Positions 1 to 5,045 of a stretch of DNA of 7,991 bases are shown here, piece after piece (the stretch's first letter is position 1; every line of letters starts with the position of its first letter). The notes under the pieces were generated by a model that worked only from the letters and a program-made list of their open reading frames with translations, was not told the origin of the DNA and did not search any database. Source of the DNA: a bacterium (lineage in GTDB: Bacteria > NPL-UPA2 > JAUVJM01); NCBI GenBank assembly GCA_030596585.1, contig JAUVJM010000065.1, forward strand, positions 1 through 7,991, written 5' to 3'. Both the position numbers and the translations under genes were made by a program.

Positions 1-6
1 AAATAT

Positions 7-12
7 GGGAGG
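7..12 (+). promoter_or_regulatory. Shine-Dalgarno of rho
   Basis: GGGAGG lies 7 nt before the ATG at 20. It overlaps the upstream in-frame ATG at 5, so it decides the start in favour of position 20, giving the MNVAELKKM N-terminus typical of the Rho_N domain. Confidence 0.8.
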
Positions 13-19
13 AAATGAA

Positions 20-1267
20 ATGAACGTTGCAGAACTCAAGAAGATGACCGTTGCGCAGTTACAAAAACACGCCGAAAAACTCAGGCTCAATTCTGTGAGC
101 GGATTAAAAAAGCAGGACCTGCTTTTCAAGATATTGCAGGCTCAAATTGAGAAAAACGGCGCCATTTTCGGAGAAGGAATTCTGGAAGTACTGGAAGACG
201 GCTTCGGATTTCTGCGTTCCCCAAACTACAACTACCTGCCTGGACCTGATGACATATACATATCGCCCTCGCAGATAAGAAAATTCAACCTCAGGACAGG
301 AGATGTCATTTCAGGACAGATAAGACCGCCAAAAGAAACGGAACGCTACTTCGCCTTGCTCAAGGTGGAAGCCGTAAATCATGAAGATCCGGTCAAATCT
401 TCGGAGAAAGTGGCTTTTGAGGACCTCACTCCGATGTTCCCGGACGAACACCTCATACTTGAAGCGGACCAGCAAGAGATTTCAATGCGTATCATGGACC
501 TTGTGTCTCCCATCGGAAAAGGGCAGAGAGGACTGATAGTATCCCCGCCGCGAGCAGGCAAGACCGTACTACTCCAGAAAATCGCAAACAGCATCACAGC
601 CAATCATCCGGAAGCACACCTGATTGTGCTTCTCATCCACGAACGACCCGAAGAGGTTACCGACATGCAGCGCTCAGTGAAGGGAGAGGTAATCAGCTCT
701 ACTTTCGATGAGCCGGCGGAAAGGCACGTTCAGGTAGCGAACGTCGTCATAGAAAGAGCAAAACGGCAGGTTGAATGCGGCAAGGACGTAATAATTCTCC
801 TGGACAGCCTGACACGGCTTGCCCGCGCGCACAACGTGGTAACACCGCACAGCGGTAAGATCCTGTCCGGAGGGGTTGACTCCAATGCCCTGACAAAACC
901 GAAGAGATTCTTCGGAGCTGCAAGGAACATAGAAGAGGGAGGAAGCCTGACTATAATAGCCACTGCTCTCATCGATACCGGGAGCCGGATGGACGACGTT
1001 ATCTTTGAAGAATTCAAAGCAACAGGCAACATGGAAATTCATCTTGACAGACGTCTTGTGGACAAGCGGCTTTTCCCCGCTATTGATATCGAACGCTCGG
1101 CAACGAGAAAAGAGGAATTACTCCTGCCGAAAAAAACTCTGAGCCGCATCTGGCTGCTGCGCAAGGGTCTTGCGGGACTCGACATTGCCGAAGTGATAGA
1201 ACTGCTGATAAATAAGATGAAACAGACTAAAAACAACGCTGAATTTCTTGACTCACTGAATACATAG
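20..1267 (+). CDS. rho: Transcription termination factor Rho
   Basis: Hexameric RNA-dependent ATPase/helicase that terminates transcription in the cytoplasm. The 415-aa product is close to E. coli Rho (419 aa) and has no long lineage-specific insertion. Residues 1-45 form the Rho_N helical domain; about 48-120 form the cold-shock-like RNA-binding domain with the RNP-type DGFGFLR; the rest is the RecA-type motor. Walker A is SPPRAGKT (175-182, Lys180/181 region), Walker B is VIILLD (257-262), the Q-loop region contains ALTKPKRFFGAARN, and the arginine finger is R363 in ATRKEELL. The catalytic Glu is E208, but the preceding residue is His207, where E. coli has Asp210 in IDERPEEV. I chose the ATG at 20 over the in-frame ATG at 5 because GGGAGG at 7-12 is well spaced from 20 and would be coding otherwise. 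The gene ends with tandem TAG TAG. Identification is certain; any upstream gene or promoter lies outside the window. Confidence 0.98.
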   Translation: MNVAELKKMTVAQLQKHAEKLRLNSVSGLKKQDLLFKILQAQIEKNGAIFGEGILEVLEDGFGFLRSPNYNYLPGPDDIYISPSQIRKFNLRTGDVISGQIRPPKETERYFALLKVEAVNHEDPVKSSEKVAFEDLTPMFPDEHLILEADQQEISMRIMDLVSPIGKGQRGLIVSPPRAGKTVLLQKIANSITANHPEAHLIVLLIHERPEEVTDMQRSVKGEVISSTFDEPAERHVQVANVVIERAKRQVECGKDVIILLDSLTRLARAHNVVTPHSGKILSGGVDSNALTKPKRFFGAARNIEEGGSLTIIATALIDTGSRMDDVIFEEFKATGNMEIHLDRRLVDKRLFPAIDIERSATRKEELLLPKKTLSRIWLLRKGLAGLDIAEVIELLINKMKQTKNNAEFLDSLNT

Positions 1268-1287
1268 TAGTATAAAAGTAACTACTC

Positions 1288-1358
1288 AGGTGGATAGGCT
1301 GAAGGCTGTTAGGAAAAACAGATGATGTTGCCGTGTGCTTGCTTCAGCCTATCTACCT
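1288..1358 (+). repeat. 17-bp inverted repeat in the rho-rpmE gap
   Basis: Arms 1288-1304 (AGGTGGATAGGCTGAAG) and 1342-1358 pair over all 17 positions, 16 Watson-Crick and one G-U in RNA, around a 37-nt loop. A shorter outer pair, CTCAG 1285-1289 and CTGAG 1370-1374, flanks it. AGG recurs at 7-8-nt steps within the left arm (1288, 1296, 1303, 1311), so the arms look like degenerate tandem units. No T-run follows, so it is not a classical terminator. It fills most of the 121-bp gap and stops just before the rpmE ribosome binding site. It may be a dispersed repeat or an mRNA structure; the sequence does not decide. Confidence 0.75.
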
Positions 1359-1372
1359 ACAGCCTATTTCTG

Positions 1373-1381
1373 AGGGAGGTG
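1373..1381 (+). promoter_or_regulatory. Shine-Dalgarno of rpmE (GTG start)
   Basis: AGGGAGGTG lies 7 nt before a GTG codon at 1389. This strong site supports the non-ATG start and the MKKEIHPEY N-terminus, which is standard for L31. Confidence 0.85.
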
Positions 1382-1388
1382 AAAAAAC

Positions 1389-1601
1389 GTGAAAAAAGAA
1401 ATACATCCTGAATATAAGGAAACCACGATTGCCTGTGCCTGCGGGGAGGTTATCCACACCAGGAGCACAAAACAGAATCTGAGAGTGGAAATATGTTCGA
1501 AGTGCCACCCGTTCTTTACCGGCAAGCAGAAGCTTGTTGATACAGCACGGCGAATCGACAAATTCAAGAAGAAATACGGAATACAAGACAGTGATCAGTG
1601 A
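1389..1601 (+). CDS. rpmE: Large-subunit ribosomal protein L31 (bL31, zinc-binding type)
   Basis: bL31 sits on the 50S central protuberance and helps bridge to the 30S head. The 70-aa product is of normal length. It opens with MKKEIHPEY and carries the four-cysteine zinc site of the C+ form: C16 and C18 (CAC) and C36 and C39 (CSKC), followed by the conserved HPFFTGKQK. The start is a GTG supported by a strong Shine-Dalgarno. The final codons, including the TGA stop at 1599-1601, lie inside a 7-bp-periodic repeat array, so the C-terminal residues after about Gln66 are repeat-encoded and need not resemble other L31 tails. It lies between rho and prfA, a common arrangement. Identification is certain. 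Confidence 0.97.
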   Translation: MKKEIHPEYKETTIACACGEVIHTRSTKQNLRVEICSKCHPFFTGKQKLVDTARRIDKFKKKYGIQDSDQ

Positions 1602-1655
1602 TCAGTTACAAAAGATTACTGTCTGCTAACCACTAACCACTGACTACTGGCCACT
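1589..1655. repeat. 7-bp-periodic repeat array, both orientations, rpmE-prfA gap
   Basis: From 1589 to 1606 the sequence is CAGTGATCAGTGATCAGT, i.e. tandem GTGATCA units. From 1625 to 1655 the opposite strand carries related 7-bp units: on the + strand TAACCAC twice, then TGACTAC and TGGCCAC, equivalent to GTGGTTA and relatives on the - strand. The two blocks are an inverted pair of the same degenerate GTGRNCA-like heptad. The array starts inside the rpmE coding end and stops 10 nt before the prfA ATG. Related arrays follow prmC and hisA. Confidence 0.85.
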
Positions 1656-1662
1656 ATTTTTT
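1590..1662 (+). terminator. Terminator-like hairpin plus T6 between rpmE and prfA
   Basis: The inverted heptad blocks pair as 1590-1606 with 1639-1655: 13 Watson-Crick pairs, 2 G-U pairs and 2 A-C mismatches over 17 positions. One base later comes TTTTTT (1657-1662). This has the outline of an intrinsic terminator, but the loop is long (32 nt) and the stem is interrupted. It overlaps the rpmE stop and ends 3 nt before the prfA start, so full termination would cut prfA off from rho-rpmE transcription. It could instead be an accidental product of the repeats. Confidence 0.4.
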
Positions 1663-1665
1663 GAT

Positions 1666-2709
1666 ATGATTGAAAAAGTCCATCAATTAAAAAAGGAATA
1701 TGACAGCCTGTTGCAGGAATTGGCAGTTGGGGGAGGACACGGCGAGAAGTATCAGAAACATGCTCGCAGAATCAAGGAGCTTGCTCCCATTATCACCAGA
1801 TTCGATGAACTGCTCGAGGTTGAGAAACAAATCAAGGATGCGGAAGAGATATTAAAAGAACAAGAAGACGGAGACCTATCTGAACTGGCAAAAGAAGAAC
1901 TATCGGAAGGAGGCAAGCGCTTAGAGGTAATCAAGAAGGAACTTTCCTCCATGCTGACGGCGCGAGAGAAGCAGCCGGGAACCAGTCAGGCAAAGGGAGT
2001 CATCGTGGAAATAAGAGCCGGCGCCGGCGGTGACGAAGCCGCTCTTTTCGCCAGAGATTTGTTTGAAATGTACTCCCGGTTTGCAGAAAACAAGGGATGG
2101 AAAAAGGAACTGATAGACTGTCACGGCAGTGAAATGGGCGGACTCAAAGAAGTGGTATTCGGACTTGAAGGAAAAGACACCTACGCTCTTATGCGGCATG
2201 AGGGAGGAGTTCATAGAGTTCAGCGAGTACCGCAGACAGAATCGTCGGGAAGGATTCACACTTCAACGGTAACGGTTGCCGTTCTCCCCGAGACGGAAGA
2301 AATACAGGTAAGCATTGACCCGAAAGATTTGAGGGTAGACACGTTCAGAGCCTCAGGAGCAGGCGGACAGCATGTAAACGTAACGGATTCCGCCATTCGC
2401 ATTACTCATCTCCCGACGGGAATAACCGTGCAGTGTCAAGACGAACGGTCTCAACACAAGAACCGTACGAAAGGGATGAGAGTACTGCAAGCGCGCCTTG
2501 CTGACCATTTTAGAGAGGAGAAAGAAAGAGAAATAGCAAAGGACAGAAGTTCCCAGGTAAAGACAGGGGACAGAAGCGAAAAAATCAGAACCTACAATTT
2601 TCCCCAGAACAGGGTGACGGACCACCGCATTAATATCACACTTCATAAGCTGGAAAGTATAATCAAGGGCGATTTGGAAAAGCTCTTCGCGGCATTGTCT
2701 GAAATCTGA
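1666..2709 (+). CDS. prfA: Peptide chain release factor 1 (RF1)
   Basis: RF1 recognises UAA and UAG in the ribosomal A site and triggers peptide release. The 347-aa product is slightly shorter than E. coli RF1 (360 aa). The order is an N-terminal helical/coiled-coil domain (about 1-100), the conserved RAGAGGDEAALFARDLF segment near 115-130, the stop-codon recognition tripeptide in the form PQT (189-191; PAT in E. coli RF1, while RF2 has SPF), and GGQ at 233-235 within the ASGAGGQHVN segment. The PxT motif identifies RF1 rather than RF2. Gln235 is the expected substrate of PrmC, encoded next. The only plausible start is the ATG at 1666; no Shine-Dalgarno precedes it, because repeats and a T-run occupy that site. 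The gene ends in TGA, a codon read by RF2, not by RF1. Confidence 0.97.
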   Translation: MIEKVHQLKKEYDSLLQELAVGGGHGEKYQKHARRIKELAPIITRFDELLEVEKQIKDAEEILKEQEDGDLSELAKEELSEGGKRLEVIKKELSSMLTAREKQPGTSQAKGVIVEIRAGAGGDEAALFARDLFEMYSRFAENKGWKKELIDCHGSEMGGLKEVVFGLEGKDTYALMRHEGGVHRVQRVPQTESSGRIHTSTVTVAVLPETEEIQVSIDPKDLRVDTFRASGAGGQHVNVTDSAIRITHLPTGITVQCQDERSQHKNRTKGMRVLQARLADHFREEKEREIAKDRSSQVKTGDRSEKIRTYNFPQNRVTDHRINITLHKLESIIKGDLEKLFAALSEI

Positions 2710-2747
2710 GTGCAGTGTTTCATAATTGAGTTATCTTATTTATAGTT

Positions 2748-2811
2748 TGTCATTCTGAGGAGTGAAACGACGAAGAATCTCCAGAGATTCTTCGCTGCGC
2801 TCAGAATGACA
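2748..2811. repeat. Nested palindromic repeat, TGTCATTCTGAG family
   Basis: Outer arms TGTCATTCTGAG (2748-2759) and its exact complement (2800-2811) enclose inner arms CGAAGAATCTC (2771-2781) and GAGATTCTTCG (2784-2794), also perfect, with a 2-nt centre. The asymmetric internal spacers are 11 and 5 nt. I recognise, from memory, the CATTCTGAG/GAAGAATCT words as a repeat found dispersed in many unrelated bacterial genomes. No T-run follows the inner hairpin. Within the 130-bp prfA-prmC gap, 2710-2747 holds only AT-rich sequence with nothing I can name. Confidence 0.85.
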
Positions 2812-2839
2812 TGTAATATTTGTTGAAGAAGGCCACTAA

Positions 2840-3673
2840 ATGAAAATCAGAGAGGCAGTCAGTTCAGCAGAAGTCAGGCTTGCGAAAGCAGGTGTGGCCC
2901 CCCCCCGGCGCGAGGCGGAAAAACTTCTTGAACATGTCCTTGGGAAAAAGCGGTTTGATCTGCTCATTTGCCCCGCTGAGGAAATCGACAGGGATTCTCA
3001 AGACTCATTTATGAATCTTGTGGAAAAACGATGCAGGCACACTCCGCCCGCCTACCTCACTGGGGAAGCTGAATTTATGTCTCTGCCATTTGCGGTCACC
3101 GGAGAAGTAATGATACCACGCCCGGAGACGGAAACCCTGGTAGAAAAAGTTCTTTCAAAACTCAATGGACAGGGCAAGATTCTGGATGTAGGCACCGGAT
3201 GCGGGAACATAGCTGTGTCTTTGGCGAAGTACTCGGTTTCCCGTGTCTTTGCAACTGATATTTCGCCGGAGGCATTGGAAATATCGGGAGAAAATGCCGC
3301 CCGCAACGAAGTTGACCGGCGCATCGGTTTCCTGTGCGGCGATATGTTTTGCCCGCTCACGAAGGAGAGGAATTTCGACTTCGTCGTTTCCAATCCGCCT
3401 TACGTGCGGCGCGGCGAAATCAGGAGTCTTCCCAGAGAAGTTCGCAAATTCGAACCGGGTATAGCCTTTGACGGAGGAGAAGACGGTCTCACATTCTACC
3501 GTGTCATTGCGAGGGAATGCAGGGAACTGCTCAAGACCGGAGGGTACGTTGCAGTTGAGGTGGGTTTTGACCAGGCACAATCTGTATGTCACATTTTCGG
3601 AAAGTATTTCAAATCCATAGAAATAACGAAGGACTATAACGGGATTGAACGGGTTATTACTGCACGGAAATAG
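2840..3673 (+). CDS. prmC: Release factor glutamine N5-methyltransferase
   Basis: PrmC (formerly HemK) uses S-adenosylmethionine to methylate the GGQ glutamine of RF1 and RF2, raising release efficiency. The 277-aa length matches the family. An N-terminal helical bundle (about 1-75) binds the release factor; IPRPETE (92-98) links to the methyltransferase fold; SAM motif I is DVGTGCGN (116-123), slightly unusual in having Cys121 where Ser is common; NPPY (185-188) is the catalytic motif that holds the amide substrate. AGAAGG at 2827-2832 is correctly spaced from the ATG. It lies directly downstream of its substrate gene prfA. A run of nine C (2898-2906) spans codons 20-23 and is a slippage-prone site, though the frame is intact here. 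The stop TAG merges into a 7-bp-unit array. Confidence 0.97.
   Translation: MKIREAVSSAEVRLAKAGVAPPRREAEKLLEHVLGKKRFDLLICPAEEIDRDSQDSFMNLVEKRCRHTPPAYLTGEAEFMSLPFAVTGEVMIPRPETETLVEKVLSKLNGQGKILDVGTGCGNIAVSLAKYSVSRVFATDISPEALEISGENAARNEVDRRIGFLCGDMFCPLTKERNFDFVVSNPPYVRRGEIRSLPREVRKFEPGIAFDGGEDGLTFYRVIARECRELLKTGGYVAVEVGFDQAQSVCHIFGKYFKSIEITKDYNGIERVITARK
2898..2906 (+). repeat. C9 homopolymer inside prmC
   Basis: Nine consecutive C bases encode part of Ala20, Pro21, Pro22 and Arg23. A gain or loss of one base would frameshift PrmC near its N-terminus. The frame is open as given. Confidence 0.9.
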
Positions 3674-3700
3674 TGGGCAGTGATCAGTGGACAGTAATTA
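3673..3700 (+). repeat. Four tandem 7-bp units in the prmC-murA gap
   Basis: Four exact-period heptads start at 3673, 3680, 3687 and 3694; the first two are GTGGGCA and GTGATCA, the third GTGGACA and the last a degenerate GTAATTA. The first base is the last base of the prmC TAG stop, and the array ends 3 nt before the murA ATG. The whole 30-bp gap is therefore repeat plus AAA. It belongs to the same family as the arrays after rpmE and hisA. Confidence 0.85.
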
Positions 3701-3703
3701 AAA

Positions 3704-4969
3704 ATGGATAAGATAGTCATCAAAGGTGGAAACAGGCTAACGGGGAGCGTTAAGGTGGGCGGGGCAAAAAACTCATCCCTCCCAATTCTTGCCGCGACAC
3801 TTCTCGCTCCGGGAGTGTCCACGATCAAAAACGTGCCCAACCTTCGGGATATCGGCACAATGTTGAAAATTTTAAGCTCCCTGGGCGCGCGGATAAAGCA
3901 AAACGACAACGGTGAAGTAGCAGTGGACACCTCCAGAGTGAATAAACACATTGCTCCCTATGAACTGGTCAGTACTATGAGAGCTTCGATATGTGTGCTC
4001 GGGCCCCTGCTGGCAAGATTTGGGAAAGCAGATGTGTCCCATCCCGGAGGCTGCGTAATTGGTCTGCGCCCGATTGACTTGCACATTAAAGGATTAAGGA
4101 AACTCGGTGCCCGCATTGCAATTGAGCAGGGCTACGTCCTTGCAGAAGCAGAGGAACTACATGGGACAGACATCTTTCTCGGCGGACCGTTTGGCTCCAC
4201 AGTGCTGGGAACCGCAAACGTTATGATGGCGGCAACTCTGGCAAAAGGTATAACCACCATCGAAAATGCGGCATGTGAGCCTGAGATAGTTGACCTGGCA
4301 GAATTCCTGAACAAAATGGGGGCGAGAATCCGGGGAGCAGGAACCCATATGGTCAGAATCGAAGGTGTAAGAGAACTGAAACCGGCAGAACATAGGATTA
4401 TACCGGACAGGATAGAAGCAGGAACGTATATGATCGCCGGCGCTGTGGCGGGAGATGACGTCCTCATTGAAGGAGCCGTATTTGAGCATATTCAGGCGCT
4501 GGTTGATAAGCTGGAGGAGGCAGGAGTCGGAATCACGAAAGAGAACAGTGCTATAAGGATAAAAGCGCCGGAGAAACTCAGAGCGGTAGATCTTACGACC
4601 ATGCCCTACCCCGGTTTCCCGTCAGACATGCAGGCACAGATGATGACATTGATGCTCGCGGCTGACGGCATAAGTGTCATAAGCGAGAGAATATACCCTG
4701 ATAGATTCATGCATGTTAGCGAGCTATTAAGGATGGGAGCAAGTATCATCCGTGAAGGAGCACGCGTCATCGTTAAGGGAGGAACCGCCTTGAGCGGTGC
4801 GCCGTTGATGGCATCTGATCTCAGGGCAAGTGCGGCGCTTGTCCTGGCAGGACTCATTGCAAACGGAGAGACAGAAATATCGCGCGTGTACCATCTTGAC
4901 AGGGGCTACGAGCGAATAGACGAGAAGCTCTCCGGACTCGGTGCGGACATACATAGGATTAGGGAATAA
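3704..4969 (+). CDS. murA: UDP-N-acetylglucosamine 1-carboxyvinyltransferase
   Basis: MurA transfers enolpyruvate from PEP to UDP-GlcNAc, the first committed step of peptidoglycan synthesis, in the cytoplasm. The 421-aa product has the family's usual length and EPSP-synthase-like double-domain fold. Visible active-site features are K22-N23 in VGGAKNSSLPI, the mobile loop PGGCVIGLRP with C117 (equivalent to E. coli Cys115), and D308 in FPSDMQAQ (equivalent to Asp305, the general base). Because C117 is Cys and not Asp, the enzyme is predicted to be of the fosfomycin-reactive type. The ATG at 3704 gives the standard MDKIVIKGG start, but no Shine-Dalgarno is present: the upstream bases are the heptad array. 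It links the translation block to the his block; from memory this neighbourhood recurs in other phyla. Confidence 0.98.
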   Translation: MDKIVIKGGNRLTGSVKVGGAKNSSLPILAATLLAPGVSTIKNVPNLRDIGTMLKILSSLGARIKQNDNGEVAVDTSRVNKHIAPYELVSTMRASICVLGPLLARFGKADVSHPGGCVIGLRPIDLHIKGLRKLGARIAIEQGYVLAEAEELHGTDIFLGGPFGSTVLGTANVMMAATLAKGITTIENAACEPEIVDLAEFLNKMGARIRGAGTHMVRIEGVRELKPAEHRIIPDRIEAGTYMIAGAVAGDDVLIEGAVFEHIQALVDKLEEAGVGITKENSAIRIKAPEKLRAVDLTTMPYPGFPSDMQAQMMTLMLAADGISVISERIYPDRFMHVSELLRMGASIIREGARVIVKGGTALSGAPLMASDLRASAALVLAGLIANGETEISRVYHLDRGYERIDEKLSGLGADIHRIRE

Positions 4970-4981
4970 GAAAACAAAATA

Positions 4982-5031
4982 GTAGGGGACGGGCATGCCC
5001 GTCCCGTGTAGGGACAGATCGTGACCTGTCC
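4982..5031. repeat. Twin 24-nt GTAGGG hairpin units in the murA-hisD gap
   Basis: Two 24-nt units, 4982-5005 and 5008-5031, are separated by GT. Each begins GTAGGG and ends GTCC(C). Unit 1 contains the perfect 20-bp palindrome GGGACGGGCATGCCCGTCCC (4986-5005). Unit 2 folds with GGACAG (5012-5017) against CTGTCC (5026-5031). The units share a frame and differ inside the arms in a compensating way, so hairpin shape is kept while sequence is not. From memory, such GTAGGGG palindromes are dispersed in many environmental genomes. No T-run follows, so this is not called a terminator. Confidence 0.8.
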
Positions 5032-5045
5032 TAAGGATTTATATT

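Noticed and set aside
674..1042. 122-codon open frame on the - strand within rho
   Set aside because: It overlaps the Rho ATPase core in a different frame and shows no recognisable motif.
1589..1655. CRISPR-like repeat array
   Set aside because: The units are 7 bp with no spacers and occur in both orientations; this is a short tandem repeat, not a CRISPR.
2019..2030. GC-rich palindrome in prfA (GCCGGCGCCGGC)
   Set aside because: It encodes the conserved AGAGG segment of RF1 with ordinary codons, so protein constraint explains it.
1666..2709. Release factor 2 instead of RF1
   Set aside because: The recognition tripeptide is PQT, of the PxT type of RF1, not SPF, and there is no programmed frameshift site.
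2771..2794. Intrinsic terminator for prfA
   Set aside because: The hairpin is perfect but no T-run follows on either strand, and it is nested in a larger palindromic repeat.
4788..4802. CTTGA-loop hairpin within murA (ACCGC/GCGGT)
   Set aside because: The 5-bp stem is short and lies in coding sequence; the match to the loop of the 99-bp element is probably chance.
4970..5045. His-operon leader peptide, T-box or riboswitch before hisD
   Set aside because: The 76-bp gap has no His-rich short frame or T-box features; it is filled by the twin GTAGGG hairpins.
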